Below, piece after piece: positions 46,113-56,160 of a stretch of DNA of 64,000 nucleotides. The first letter of the stretch is position 1. Each line of letters starts with the position of its first letter. Location of the stretch: assembly GCF_900116365.1 (NCBI RefSeq), contig NZ_FPAG01000004.1, positions 1-64,000 of the forward strand, read 5' to 3'. The position numbers and the translations under genes are program-made. The stretch is from Zhouia amylolytica. Its GTDB lineage: Bacteria; Bacteroidota; Bacteroidia; Flavobacteriales; Flavobacteriaceae. Under the pieces are notes generated by a model. The model was given only the letters and a program-made list of their open reading frames with translations, was not told where the DNA came from and did no database searches.

Positions 46113-47003
46113 ATGAAAACATTTAAAATATACGGGATACTAATACTAGGAGTATTGTTATCCAATTGTAGTAGTGATGATATCGAAAGTCCTTTAGCCG
46201 ATTTTCAATTTCTAATCGAGGGAACCCAAGTTACTTTTAACGGAACGGTGGCTAATGCAAATACAATTTCCTGGGATTTTGGAGATGGAGAAACCAGTTC
46301 GGAAGAAGACCCGGTACACGCCTATTACGAAGCGGGAACCTATACAGTAGTAATGACAGTTGCTGGTGATCACGGTACCTTCTCAGAATCCAAAACAGTA
46401 ACGATTTTGCCATCCCTGGATATTTTACTTACAGGTGGACAGGCGCGCCCGGAAGGAAAATCATGGAGACTCAAAAAAGCCTATACCTCCGGGAAAGAAG
46501 GAGCCGGATTGGTAGCGAATGATTTAGGTCTTTTACTTCCCTCACAAGACAATCTCTTAGACCTTATAGGTTTGGGAGCTTCCTATGAAGATACCTTTAC
46601 TTTTGTACACGACGGTGGTTATAAGGTAGATAATAAAGACGGACAAAGTTTGATGGGATTGGTGCTCGCCAGTATCGAATATCAAGAAAGTATAACGGCG
46701 ATTTCATATGATATAAATAACGTACCTCTGGCTCATGTGCTATATACTCCAAAACAGGATGCAACCTGGCAGTTGGTAGATGGAAACTTTACAGTTGATG
46801 CCGCCACTGGCCCCGTTCAGTTTACCAATAAGAAACAATTGGTACTGGATGAGTATCTTGGTTTTAAAGACAAAAAAGTGTTGGTTATTCTCAAAGAACT
46901 TACCGAAAACACCATGAATGTGGCTATCGGAATTCATACAGAACCTACGGTTTACGATAAGCCGACGTTATTATTTCATTTGTCTTTTGAGGCAGTGAAT
47001 TAA
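46113..47003 (+). CDS. PKD-domain lipoprotein
   Basis: Start chosen at ATG 46113, giving MKTFKIYGILILGVLLSNC with a clear lipobox; the frame open upstream adds 13 unlikely residues. The 296-residue protein has one PKD domain (~30-100, ISWDFGDGETSSEEDP) followed by a ~190-residue region I do not recognise. Like other surface glycan-binding lipoproteins encoded after susD (SusE/F position), it probably aids substrate capture. Confidence 0.82.
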   Translation: MKTFKIYGILILGVLLSNCSSDDIESPLADFQFLIEGTQVTFNGTVANANTISWDFGDGETSSEEDPVHAYYEAGTYTVVMTVAGDHGTFSESKTVTILPSLDILLTGGQARPEGKSWRLKKAYTSGKEGAGLVANDLGLLLPSQDNLLDLIGLGASYEDTFTFVHDGGYKVDNKDGQSLMGLVLASIEYQESITAISYDINNVPLAHVLYTPKQDATWQLVDGNFTVDAATGPVQFTNKKQLVLDEYLGFKDKKVLVILKELTENTMNVAIGIHTEPTVYDKPTLLFHLSFEAVN

Positions 47004-47026
47004 AATGTTTTAAATTAGGGGGTACG

Positions 47027-48424
47027 ATGGAAACCATTTTTAAAAAACGTGAAATGGACGAGGATTTATTAAAACAACAAAATGCCTTTTTTAATGCTCA
47101 GAAAACTAAAGATGTTTCTTATAGAAAAGAAATGCTTTTGGCGCTTCGAAATGAAATAGAGATAAATGAAGAAGCTATTTGTGATGCTATTTATGAAGAT
47201 TTCAAGAAACCGCAGTTTGAAAGCATGGCTACAGAAACCCAGTTGGTTTTAGCAGAACTTAATTTGATGATTAAGAGGATACGTCAGTGGGCTAGTCCCA
47301 CCAGGGTATCGACAAACCTGCTCAATTTTCCGTCTTCAGACCGCATTTATAAAGAACCTTTTGGTAAAGTATTGATCATAGCTCCATGGAATTATCCATT
47401 TCAACTAGCTATTGCACCACTTATTGGGGCTGTTGCGGCAGGAAATACTGCTGTTATAAAGCCTTCCGAACTAACACCTAATACTTCGGCTATTATTGCT
47501 AAAATAATCAAGGCAGTGTTTCCTGTAGAATATGTATCGGTTGTAGAAGGGGGTGTTGAGGTGTCTCAAAAACTATTATCCTTTAAATGGGATTATATAT
47601 TTTTCACCGGGAGTACGACGGTGGGTAAGATCGTATATAAAAGTGCCGCTGAACACCTAACCCCTGTAACCCTTGAGTTGGGAGGGAAAAACCCATGTAT
47701 AGTAGATGAAACGGCCAAAATAAACCTGGCAGCCAAGCGTATTGTTTGGGGAAAGTTTATTAATGCAGGGCAAACCTGTATAGCGCCCGACTACATTTTA
47801 GTACACCATAAGGTCAAAGACCAGTTACTAGAAGCGCTAAAAAGAAATATTGAAAAGAGCTATGGTAAAAATGTTGAAGCATCTCCGGATTTTGCCAGGA
47901 TTGTAAACCATAAGCACTATAAACGTTTGATATCTTTATTAGAAGATGAAAATGTTGTATTTGGTGGGTTAACCAATGAATCTGATAATTATTTGGCTCC
48001 TACTTTGGTAAATGAACCAGATTTGGAAGCAGCCATTATGAAGGAGGAGATTTTTGGTCCCATTCTGCCAATCCTTTCCTATAAGAATGAAGATGATTTA
48101 ACGAAAATAATGGGGAAATACAGTAAACCGTTGGCTACTTATGTATTCTCAACCAAGAGGAAATTTCAGAAAAAGATAGTGCATTTGAATAGCTTTGGTG
48201 GAGGAGCTATAAACGATACAATCATACATATTGCAAATAAAGACTTGCCTTTTGGAGGGGTAGGAGATAGTGGAATAGGAGCCTATCATGGTAAATTGTC
48301 TTTTGACCTTTTTTCGCATCATAAATCGGTATTGAAAAAAGCAAACTGGATCGATGTTCCCTTGAGATATCCACCGTATAAGCTTCCTCTAAAGCTGGCT
48401 AAAAAAATCAAGTGGATGTTTTAG
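47027..48424 (+). CDS. Class 3-type aldehyde dehydrogenase
   Basis: A 465-residue cytoplasmic enzyme of the ALDH3/YwdH type. Visible: IIAPWNYPFQLA, the NAD-binding FFTGSTTVGK, catalytic Glu217 (LELGGKNP) and Cys251 (NAGQTCIAPDY), and PFGGVGDSG. It converts an aldehyde to a carboxylate with NAD(P)+. It follows the PKD lipoprotein after 23 bases and so may be the last gene of the redox SusCD operon. Start may also be ATG 47054. Confidence 0.92.
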   Translation: METIFKKREMDEDLLKQQNAFFNAQKTKDVSYRKEMLLALRNEIEINEEAICDAIYEDFKKPQFESMATETQLVLAELNLMIKRIRQWASPTRVSTNLLNFPSSDRIYKEPFGKVLIIAPWNYPFQLAIAPLIGAVAAGNTAVIKPSELTPNTSAIIAKIIKAVFPVEYVSVVEGGVEVSQKLLSFKWDYIFFTGSTTVGKIVYKSAAEHLTPVTLELGGKNPCIVDETAKINLAAKRIVWGKFINAGQTCIAPDYILVHHKVKDQLLEALKRNIEKSYGKNVEASPDFARIVNHKHYKRLISLLEDENVVFGGLTNESDNYLAPTLVNEPDLEAAIMKEEIFGPILPILSYKNEDDLTKIMGKYSKPLATYVFSTKRKFQKKIVHLNSFGGGAINDTIIHIANKDLPFGGVGDSGIGAYHGKLSFDLFSHHKSVLKKANWIDVPLRYPPYKLPLKLAKKIKWMF

Positions 48425-48468
48425 GGAAATTAAAAGAAGTAATATTAACTATAATAAGCGTTATAAGT

Positions 48469-48515
48469 TGTCAGTTAGAGCGCCCACCTGAACGGTAAGG
48501 GCGCTCGCCCTGACA
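48469..48515. terminator. Hairpin between convergent aldehyde dehydrogenases
   Basis: GAGCGCCC/GGGCGCTC stem (13-base loop) extended by TGTCAG/CTGACA across an internal loop. It lies between two converging genes. No U run, so termination is likely but not canonical. Confidence 0.55.
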
Positions 48516-48562
48516 GAATCAACCAAATATTTCTTTATAGTTTTTCGAAAATATCAGCGTAA

Positions 48563-50095
48563 CTATAAGTTAAATTTTATGCCCTGTGCTAAAGGTAGTT
48601 CGGTACCATAGTTAACAGTACAGGTTTGCCTTCTCATATAGCCTTTCCACGCATCAGAGCCACTTTCTCTGCCTCCTCCGGTTTCTTTTTCCCCACCAAA
48701 GGCTCCGCCAATTTCCGCCCCTGAAGTCCCAATATTAACATTGGCAATTCCACAATCAGAACCTGTTGCAGATAAGAAGGTTTCCGCCTCTCTCATATTT
48801 AAAGTAAAAATGGCAGAAGACAATCCTTGCGGAACATCATTTTGTAAGGAAATGGCGTCCTCCAGCGTTTGATACTTCATCAAATAGAGAATGGGGGCGA
48901 AAGTCTCATGCTTTACAATTTCCATAGCACTGTGAGCTTCAATAATGGTAGGCTCCACATAACAGCCAGATTGGTACATGGCTCCTTCTAAGACTTGACC
49001 TCCGACACAGATGTACCCACCCTGTTCCTGCGCAGTTTTTATAGTGTTTTGATAATTTGTAACGGCGTCAGTATCGATAAGCGGACCAACATGATTGTTT
49101 TCGTCAAGTGGATTTCCAATACGGATTTGTCGATATGCATCAACTAGTTTTTCTTTCAAAGTTTCGTACTGACTTTCATGAACAAGAAGACGTCTTGTAC
49201 TGGTACATCGCTGACCCGCAGTTCCAACGGCTCCGAATACAATGGCTGGAATGGCTTGCGTAAGATCAGCATGCTCCGTAACAATCATTGCATTATTTCC
49301 TCCCAATTCTAAAATTGTTTTTCCTAATCGCTTGGCTACGGTTTCCGCAACACTCTTTCCCATTCTTGTGGAGCCAGTGGCAGATACCAAACTGATATTG
49401 GTGTCTGAAGCCATTAATTTACCTGTTGAGCTATCACCTATAATAATATTACTCACCCCTTCAGGTAAGTCATTCCGTTCTAATACTCTTTTAAAAATCT
49501 CCTGGCATGCTATCGCAGAAAAAGGTGTTTTTTCAGAGGGCTTCCAAACACAAACATTTCCACATACCCAGGCTAATGCCGTATTCCAGCTCCAAACCGC
49601 CACCGGGAAATTAAAAGCAGAAATTATTCCCACAATACCAAGAGGATGCCATTGTTCAAACATTCTGTGGTTTGGACGTTCGGAATGAATCTGCAGACCA
49701 TAGAGCTGTCGTGAAAGACCCACGGCAAAGTCACAGATGTCAATCATTTCCTGAACTTCTCCGTAACCCTCTTGTAAGCTTTTACCCATTTCGTAGCTTA
49801 CAAGTTTTCCAAGATTTTCCTTCTCCTTTCTTAATTCCTCTCCATATTGTCTCACAATTTCACCTCTTTGAGGGGCTGTTATAGTTCTCCAGATCGGAAA
49901 GGCCTCTTTTGCTTTAACAATTACAGCATTGTAATCAGACGCTTCAGCTAACCTGACCTCACCAATGGTTTTCCCGTCAGCAGGAGAAGAAATTACAATC
50001 TTTTCTCCCTGGCCAACCTGCTCATTTAAACCGGTGCTTATACTGTAAAAAGGTTCTTGTATGTTTAAGTTTTTTAAAAGGGTATGAATATTCAT
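48563..50095 (-). CDS. amaB: ALDH7-type dehydrogenase: aminoadipate semialdehyde / piperideine-6-carboxylate
   Basis: A 510-residue enzyme of the ALDH7 (antiquitin/AmaB) branch: GIVGIISAFNFPVAVWSWNTALAWVCGN, GSTRMGKSV, catalytic Glu263 (LELGGNNAM) and Cys297 (TAGQRCTSTRRL), with the family ending SGSDAWKGYMRRQTCTVNYG. ALDH7 enzymes oxidise alpha-aminoadipate-6-semialdehyde (in equilibrium with piperideine-6-carboxylate) to alpha-aminoadipate. It follows the hglS gene by 3 bases in an operon led by a SusCD pair, placing a lysine/hydroxylysine catabolic step beside a glycan uptake system. Its expected substrate is the product of the phospho-lyase in the divergent operon. Confidence 0.9.
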   Translation of the reverse strand: MNIHTLLKNLNIQEPFYSISTGLNEQVGQGEKIVISSPADGKTIGEVRLAEASDYNAVIVKAKEAFPIWRTITAPQRGEIVRQYGEELRKEKENLGKLVSYEMGKSLQEGYGEVQEMIDICDFAVGLSRQLYGLQIHSERPNHRMFEQWHPLGIVGIISAFNFPVAVWSWNTALAWVCGNVCVWKPSEKTPFSAIACQEIFKRVLERNDLPEGVSNIIIGDSSTGKLMASDTNISLVSATGSTRMGKSVAETVAKRLGKTILELGGNNAMIVTEHADLTQAIPAIVFGAVGTAGQRCTSTRRLLVHESQYETLKEKLVDAYRQIRIGNPLDENNHVGPLIDTDAVTNYQNTIKTAQEQGGYICVGGQVLEGAMYQSGCYVEPTIIEAHSAMEIVKHETFAPILYLMKYQTLEDAISLQNDVPQGLSSAIFTLNMREAETFLSATGSDCGIANVNIGTSGAEIGGAFGGEKETGGGRESGSDAWKGYMRRQTCTVNYGTELPLAQGIKFNL

Positions 50096-50098
50096 TAT

Positions 50099-50995
50099 TT
50101 AAATTTTAGTTTGCTCGTTATACGTGCTTTCAAATATTTTATCAGCATTTGCTGATTCAAAGCCATCTCTTCGATGTTCTCTTTTTAATTGATTTTTATT
50201 TAAGTGTTCATATTCCGGTAAAGGAAGTCGCTCAGCAAATTCAACATAGCTACCGGAAATTTTCATTTTCTGATCATTGGCGAAAGTAGCTTCAATGACT
50301 TCAGCGACCGAACTACTTTGTTTTAGTAGACCATCCTTGCTTATTTTAATCTTCCCACCTGCTGTGTTTAAGCTAATGCCAATATGTTCTAAAAAGGCAT
50401 TGAACTTCGCTATAGTGTTGTATTGCTCAGGAAATTCATGCACACTCAATGTGTAATGGTTGAGATAATACCTGTTATAGATTACCCATGCGGCATATTC
50501 ACTCTCACTCGCTAATTGTTTGTAATCCTCAATGGTTGGTAGTTTCCACAAAGGCTTATAAAAAAAGTCACCAACCGCTTTCGGATCATTTAAATCGATA
50601 TCGTCTACGGGATCTTTTATAATAGCGTCTTTGTAAGAATGAATAATGTCCTGAGAAGCTTTTGAAAGCTCATTAACCCTTAATTCACTTATAAAAATTC
50701 GTGGATAATGGGGCATAGGAGGTGCATACCAGTAAGCGTTAAGCTTCTTCTCTTCGAATGAATAGTAATCTTGTTTCACATATCCATAATGAAGAAAAAT
50801 TTTCTCAAATGATGAGATACCCAGGTTCGGAACTCCAAGGGTTCGAAATGCAATATGATCATTAACAATGTCATCTTCAGAGGTAATGATGCCTTCTTCA
50901 ATCATTGCACGGTTTATTTTAGCCACATCCGGAACTCTCTTTAAATACGGATCGAAAAGGGCTTTGAAAACTTGATCTAGTTGGTTTTGTAACAT
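50099..50995 (-). CDS. hglS: DUF1338/HglS-type 2-oxoadipate dioxygenase/decarboxylase
   Basis: Start chosen at ATG 50995 (MLQNQLDQVFKALF); the longer frame adds an unlikely N-terminus. The 298-residue protein belongs to the DUF1338 family. Its characterised member, HglS, converts 2-oxoadipate to D-2-hydroxyglutarate with O2 and Fe(II). The metal/substrate motif HIAFR is present (His47, Arg51), with further candidate ligands His180 or His186 (NHYTLSVHEF) and Glu252 (YVEFAERLP). It lies between susD (102-base gap) and the ALDH7 gene (3-base gap). Together these give two late steps of lysine-type catabolism; the linking transaminase is not in the window. Confidence 0.85.
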   Translation of the reverse strand: MLQNQLDQVFKALFDPYLKRVPDVAKINRAMIEEGIITSEDDIVNDHIAFRTLGVPNLGISSFEKIFLHYGYVKQDYYSFEEKKLNAYWYAPPMPHYPRIFISELRVNELSKASQDIIHSYKDAIIKDPVDDIDLNDPKAVGDFFYKPLWKLPTIEDYKQLASESEYAAWVIYNRYYLNHYTLSVHEFPEQYNTIAKFNAFLEHIGISLNTAGGKIKISKDGLLKQSSSVAEVIEATFANDQKMKISGSYVEFAERLPLPEYEHLNKNQLKREHRRDGFESANADKIFESTYNEQTKI

Positions 50996-51097
50996 TTTTA
51001 TAGTCTTTATGTTGTTTTTATAACAACGCGAATTTAAACAAAACACCCGAAACTAACCGGGTGTTTGTCAACTAAGCTAACTATTAAAATTCTGCTT

Positions 51098-52645
51098 CTA
51101 ATTAATTTCAGGATTGGCCTGAACCTCTGTTAAAGGAACAGGGAAATAAGAGTGCTTATTAGCACTAAAACCAGTTCTTCCTGCAGCTTGCATGGCTTCA
51201 TCAAGCATTCCCCAACGTCTGAGGTCAAAGAAACGTGTAGATTCAAGAGTAAGTTCCATGGTGCGCTCATGCTTAATTTGCTCGCGTACCTCTTCTTGGG
51301 TACTGGCAGTAGTCGATGGCATATTACCATGTACATCCCTTATGGTATTGATGATGTTAATAGCTTCAGTGGTTTTTCCTGTTTCGTTTAATGCTTCAGC
51401 GTACATTAATAATACATCAGCATAACGCATTAATACCACATTCACACCAACATAACTGTTGTTCCACACGTAGTTTGGCAACCATTTTCTGAAGTAAGCA
51501 CTGTTATCCTTAGAATCGGCAGAACCATAGGTTCCTTCTACCAGAACATCCCAGGTGTATCCCTGCATTTCATTGGTGTTTGTATCATTGAAATACGGAT
51601 CTTTAAAATAAACCGTACCGTATAGACGATTGTCATACAATCCGTTATTTGCTATTTGACCTTCTGTTTTCATATCATCGACGAGATCGATAGTGGCTTC
51701 AATACCGCCCCATCCGCCAACACACCAGTCACCGATAAAAGCATGTAAGCGTGTAGCGTTCCAGGAAGTAGCATCACCACTTTTGAACTGTAATTCAAAA
51801 ATGGATTCTACATTGTTCTCATTTTCCCCGTTGAATAGACTTAAGAAATCCGGTTCTAACTGATAATTTCCGGCATCAACAATTTGTTTAAAAGCATTTG
51901 CAGCATTTGAAAAATCATCACCTGCCGCAGAAGTTGGATCTCCTGCTTTATGCAGATAGGCTTTACCCAGATAAGCTAAAGCAGCCCCTTTAGTAGCACG
52001 GCCTAAATCTTCTGATGCAACCGTTTCAGGAAGCATGCCGGCAGCATTGCTGAAGTCATTTAAAATTGATTCCCAGGCCTCAGGTCGCGGGGATAATGGT
52101 CTGTCGATATTTTCAGTAGTAACAATTTCGTTTCTCAATATAATTTGTTCATAAAGAGACAAAAGTTTAAAGTGATAATAACCTCTTAAAAATGTCGCTT
52201 CTCCAATAATGCGCTTTTTATCAGAATCAGAGATTTGTTCCGAAGTCATTTCTCCCACCTTAGTGATTACCTGATTGGAAAAACCTAAACCTTTATAGTT
52301 AGTACGCCATAATACATTAATAAAAGTATGAGCATTGTCGTAAGTGAAATTAAACATCGACATCCAATGCGAATAATTTGATGCATCAGGTCCTGGAAGG
52401 GCATAATCTGATCGGAAATACTCAACGACAGGTCGTCCTTCCTGCCATCCATCCCAAAAATTACTTCTGGATTCTAGCTCAGAATAGGCGGCTACCAATC
52501 CGGATTCCGCATCGTTTACATCTCTCCAAAAAGAATCGGAGGTTAATTGATCGGGAGAAGTCTCTTCTAAAAACTCTTGGTCATCACAGGCTACCATACT
52601 TAGTAGCACAAATGCTAATAAATAGAATTTATATATTGATTTCAT
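51098..52645 (-). CDS. SusD/RagB lipoprotein of the hydroxylysine-locus candidate
   Basis: Start chosen at ATG 52645 (MKSIYKFYLLAFVLLSMVAC, lipobox at Cys20); the alternative TTG three codons upstream is unlikely. The 515-residue protein is a classical SusD with the FLEETSPDQLTSDSFWRDVNDAESGLVAAYSEL start and the C-terminal RTMELTLESTRFFDLRRWG..YFPVPLTEVQANPEI signature. It differs from the SusD_2-type proteins elsewhere in the window. It binds the surface ligand for the SusC transporter encoded 12 bases upstream. Confidence 0.95.
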   Translation of the reverse strand: MKSIYKFYLLAFVLLSMVACDDQEFLEETSPDQLTSDSFWRDVNDAESGLVAAYSELESRSNFWDGWQEGRPVVEYFRSDYALPGPDASNYSHWMSMFNFTYDNAHTFINVLWRTNYKGLGFSNQVITKVGEMTSEQISDSDKKRIIGEATFLRGYYHFKLLSLYEQIILRNEIVTTENIDRPLSPRPEAWESILNDFSNAAGMLPETVASEDLGRATKGAALAYLGKAYLHKAGDPTSAAGDDFSNAANAFKQIVDAGNYQLEPDFLSLFNGENENNVESIFELQFKSGDATSWNATRLHAFIGDWCVGGWGGIEATIDLVDDMKTEGQIANNGLYDNRLYGTVYFKDPYFNDTNTNEMQGYTWDVLVEGTYGSADSKDNSAYFRKWLPNYVWNNSYVGVNVVLMRYADVLLMYAEALNETGKTTEAINIINTIRDVHGNMPSTTASTQEEVREQIKHERTMELTLESTRFFDLRRWGMLDEAMQAAGRTGFSANKHSYFPVPLTEVQANPEIN

Positions 52646-52657
52646 TTGATTCAAATT

Positions 52658-55600
52658 TTAAAATTGTAATTGTACACCTAAAATGAATGACTTACTTCTT
52701 GGGTATAAACTTCTGTCAATACCTCTGGATAAGATGTCACCTCCAACTTCCGGGTCTAAACCATCATAATCACTAAGTGTAAATAGGTTTTGACCGGTAA
52801 CATAAAGTCTGAACTTATCTATCATAAGGGTGTCTAAGATCTCTGATGGAATTGAGTATCCCAACTGAATTGTTTTAATTCTCAAATAGTCACCATCATG
52901 TAAAAATCTTGTAGAGGCTCGGTTGTTTCCATTTGGATCTCCTAAAACAGCTCTGGGGATGCTGGTGTTGGTATTAGAAGGAGTCCACGCATGAAGTGTT
53001 TCGCTTCTAAAGTTACGTCCACTATCCATACCTAACATTTCAAAACTGTTACCGTTGTATATTTTATTCCCTCCGACACCTTGGAAGAACACATTAAAAT
53101 CAAAGTTTTTAAAGTTGGCTGTCAGGTTTAAACTATACTCGAACTTAGGAATGGCGGTTCCTTGATAAACCGCATCACCATCATCAATAACACCATCACC
53201 GTTCGCATCTTTAAAACGAATATCGCCAGGTTGTGCATCTGGTTGAATTGGAGAACCATTTAAGTTATGAGCATCTATTTCTGCCTGATTTTGGAAGATT
53301 CCGTCTGCAACCGGTAAAAAGAAGGCGCCTGGTTCATAACCTACCTTTGTCTGATTCACAAAGTGGTCAGAGCCAAATTTTAAACCTACACCATATAATA
53401 CCTGATCTTCACTGCTCAATTGAGTTACCTCACTGTTGATGGTTGTAAAAGTGGCAAAAGCACTATATTTAAACTCATGATCTTTGTTGGAATATCCCAA
53501 TTCAAACTCCAGACCGCTGTTTTCGAATTCCCCAACATTAACAACAGGATCATTGATTCCTGAAGAAGGTGAAACAACCTTGGTTATCAACAGATCTTCG
53601 GTAGTACTTTTATAATAGTTGATTGCACCTTGCAACTTTCTTCCTAAACTCGCAAAGTCAACACCGATGTTTGAAGAAGTGTTTGTTTCCCACTGCAAGT
53701 CATCGTTCTGAAGTTCTCTGGCAATACTTCCTAAATATGAAGTTTGTGGATCACCGAAAACATATCCACCATCATTCTGACTTTTACCCTGACTGATAAG
53801 TGCTACATAGTCATAATATCCCAGAGCAGAGTCATTACCCGCTTGTCCCCAGCTGTAACGAAGCTTTAAAAAATCGAATATATTTTGATTTTCCATAAAG
53901 CTTTCTTCTGTTAATTTCCATCCCAAGGCAAATGAAGGAAAGTTACCATATTGATTGTTCTTTCCAAACTTTGAACTTCCATCCCTACGGATACTTGCCT
54001 GGAGCAGATAACGATCTTTAAAAGAGTAATTAACACGTCCGAACTGAGATACTAAACTGTATTCGGCATTCGTTCCGGAAGCAGTATAAGTTCCATCAGA
54101 AAAAGCATCCAGGGTGTTAAAGCTTGGATCGAGTATAATTGCCGGAACCTTTACTTCGTTACCGTCTTCATCTTCTTCTATTTTATATCCCTCTGCTTGC
54201 GCATAAGTAGTTCTGAAAGGTTCTCTGATTCTTTGATAACCTGCTAAAAGTCCAATTGCATGCTCTCCAGCCTGAAAATCATAATTCAAAGTGTATTCTT
54301 GATTAATCCTTCTTGATTCTGTATTGAGTTCGGAGATAAAAGCATATTCCCTACCTTCTTCCTGAACATCTCGTGCCCTGAATGGTTGATTAAAATTATA
54401 ACCATATGAATTTAGATTGGAAACAGATAAATTAGCTTTGGCATTTAATCCTTTTAAGATTTCGTAATTTAAAGACAACGTACCTAAAAAATATTTAGAC
54501 TTTGTATAGCTGTTTAGATAATGATCCTCGGCGATCGGATTTCTGTGATCTGGGATATCCCCGTCTCTATAGCCATATCCTGATTGTTTGCTATCGTCAA
54601 ATATTGGAATTAGTGGAGATATCTGATAAGTCTCCCGTAATGAGAACTTATAGTTTTCCCTATAAGTTTCACTGTAGTTTAAATTAGTGTTGACTTTAAA
54701 TTTGCCTTTAGTAATCCCCATATTGGCTACAAGTCCCTTCTTGGTAAACTCCGAACCTATTAAAACCCCTATTTCATCAGCATAGTTACCTCCAATACTA
54801 TAATTTATGTTCTCCGAAGCACCACTAACCCGGGCATTCACCATTTGTAATTCACCGGTTCTGTGAGTAGCTTCAATCCAGTCGGTGTTAACCGATGGAG
54901 GATTGCTTACATACTGAGGAAGTGTCAATCCTGCATTCTCATACATTTGGCGATGCACATTTACATAGCCATCCGCATCTAGCAAGTTCATTTCTTCCGC
55001 AGGTGTGTTAATACTTAAAGATGAATTGATTTCAATCCTCGGTTTTCCAGATTTCCCTTTTTTTGTGGTAATAATGATTACACCATTTGCTGCTTTGGTA
55101 CCATAAATAGCTCCGGAAGCAGCATCTTTTAAAACTTCCATCGAAGCAATATTATTAGGATCGATATAATAAGGATCTGCTTGTACCCCGTCTACAATAT
55201 AAAGAGGTTGGTTGTTACCAAAACTTCCGATTCCCCTGATCGTTACATCTGCAGTAGAACCCGGACTTCCTGAAGAGGTAACGGTTACACCGGAAACTCT
55301 TCCTTGTAATGCGTCGGTCGGACTCGTGGTAACAACCTGGGTCAGGTCTTCGCTTTTTACCGTACTAATGGCTCCGGTGACATCACTTTTTTTCTGTGTC
55401 CCATAACCAACAACCACAATTTCATCCAGACTTTGAGCATCTTCTTCCAGTGACACATCAACGGTAGTTGATGAATTAACCGCAACTTCTTTCGTCCTGA
55501 ATCCTAAAAATCGATATACCAATATGGTATTATTATCAGGAACTTCGATGGTGTATTTGCCGTCGAAATCAGTTTGTGTGCCGACGGATTCATTTCCCTT

Positions 55601-56059
55601 AATAGAAATGGTGGCTCCGGGTAAGGGAGCGCCCGTATTGTCAGATACCGTGCCGGTAATTATAAGTTGAGGAATGACTGTTGGAACTTCTGGTTTTTTA
55701 TCCAGTAAAATAGTACCGTCGGAAGTGAAGGAATATTTGAAATTACCGTAGGATAAACTTTTTTTAAGAAGTGTTTCCGCTTTAATCGTTCCCCTCTTAA
55801 CCTCCACCTTGGGAGCATCTTTAAATAGATCAGATCTGTAAATAAAAGTATGATCAGTCTGATCTTTGATAAGATCAAAAACTTCTTCAACCGTCAGTTT
55901 TGAATCGTTTTTGATAGTGATCTTTGAATTCTGAGAAAAACCTGCTTTTGATCCAAAAGCAAAAGTTGTTAAACAACATAAGAAAATAAATGTTCTCATC
56001 ATGTTCATTAAAATGTTTTCCCCATAGCGCATAAGGAATTCATTAAATTTAGATTTCAT
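52658..56059 (-). CDS. SusC/RagA TonB-dependent transporter with STN domain
   Basis: A 1133-residue outer-membrane receptor. The signal peptide lies at ~20-42 (MRTFIFLCCLTTFAFGSKAG), followed by an STN domain (~45-110), a carboxypeptidase-like domain (ITGTVSDNTGAPLPGATISI), the DEIVVVGYGTQKKSDVTGAI TonB/plug motif, and the beta-barrel ending in FILGVQLQF. The STN domain fits the sigma/anti-sigma pair just upstream, so substrate binding should induce the locus. The true start may be one of the later Met codons near residue 18-21. Confidence 0.95.
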   Translation of the reverse strand: MKSKFNEFLMRYGENILMNMMRTFIFLCCLTTFAFGSKAGFSQNSKITIKNDSKLTVEEVFDLIKDQTDHTFIYRSDLFKDAPKVEVKRGTIKAETLLKKSLSYGNFKYSFTSDGTILLDKKPEVPTVIPQLIITGTVSDNTGAPLPGATISIKGNESVGTQTDFDGKYTIEVPDNNTILVYRFLGFRTKEVAVNSSTTVDVSLEEDAQSLDEIVVVGYGTQKKSDVTGAISTVKSEDLTQVVTTSPTDALQGRVSGVTVTSSGSPGSTADVTIRGIGSFGNNQPLYIVDGVQADPYYIDPNNIASMEVLKDAASGAIYGTKAANGVIIITTKKGKSGKPRIEINSSLSINTPAEEMNLLDADGYVNVHRQMYENAGLTLPQYVSNPPSVNTDWIEATHRTGELQMVNARVSGASENINYSIGGNYADEIGVLIGSEFTKKGLVANMGITKGKFKVNTNLNYSETYRENYKFSLRETYQISPLIPIFDDSKQSGYGYRDGDIPDHRNPIAEDHYLNSYTKSKYFLGTLSLNYEILKGLNAKANLSVSNLNSYGYNFNQPFRARDVQEEGREYAFISELNTESRRINQEYTLNYDFQAGEHAIGLLAGYQRIREPFRTTYAQAEGYKIEEDEDGNEVKVPAIILDPSFNTLDAFSDGTYTASGTNAEYSLVSQFGRVNYSFKDRYLLQASIRRDGSSKFGKNNQYGNFPSFALGWKLTEESFMENQNIFDFLKLRYSWGQAGNDSALGYYDYVALISQGKSQNDGGYVFGDPQTSYLGSIARELQNDDLQWETNTSSNIGVDFASLGRKLQGAINYYKSTTEDLLITKVVSPSSGINDPVVNVGEFENSGLEFELGYSNKDHEFKYSAFATFTTINSEVTQLSSEDQVLYGVGLKFGSDHFVNQTKVGYEPGAFFLPVADGIFQNQAEIDAHNLNGSPIQPDAQPGDIRFKDANGDGVIDDGDAVYQGTAIPKFEYSLNLTANFKNFDFNVFFQGVGGNKIYNGNSFEMLGMDSGRNFRSETLHAWTPSNTNTSIPRAVLGDPNGNNRASTRFLHDGDYLRIKTIQLGYSIPSEILDTLMIDKFRLYVTGQNLFTLSDYDGLDPEVGGDILSRGIDRSLYPRSKSFILGVQLQF

Positions 56060-56108
56060 AAATTTACGCGTTAGTTAGTTAAATATTTATTTAATTAATT
56101 AATCTGGC

Positions 56109-56150
56109 GGGGATGGAGATTTAAATTGTCCAGGTCTAAACTCCATTCCC
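56109..56150 (-). promoter_or_regulatory. Hairpin in the susC leader
   Basis: GGGGATGGAG and CTCCATTCCC form a 10-base stem (one non-Watson-Crick pair) with a long loop, just after the anti-sigma stop. It is a possible attenuator separating regulator and transporter expression, as also seen before the susC at 29712. Confidence 0.35.
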
Positions 56151-56160
56151 TTTTCTTTGG

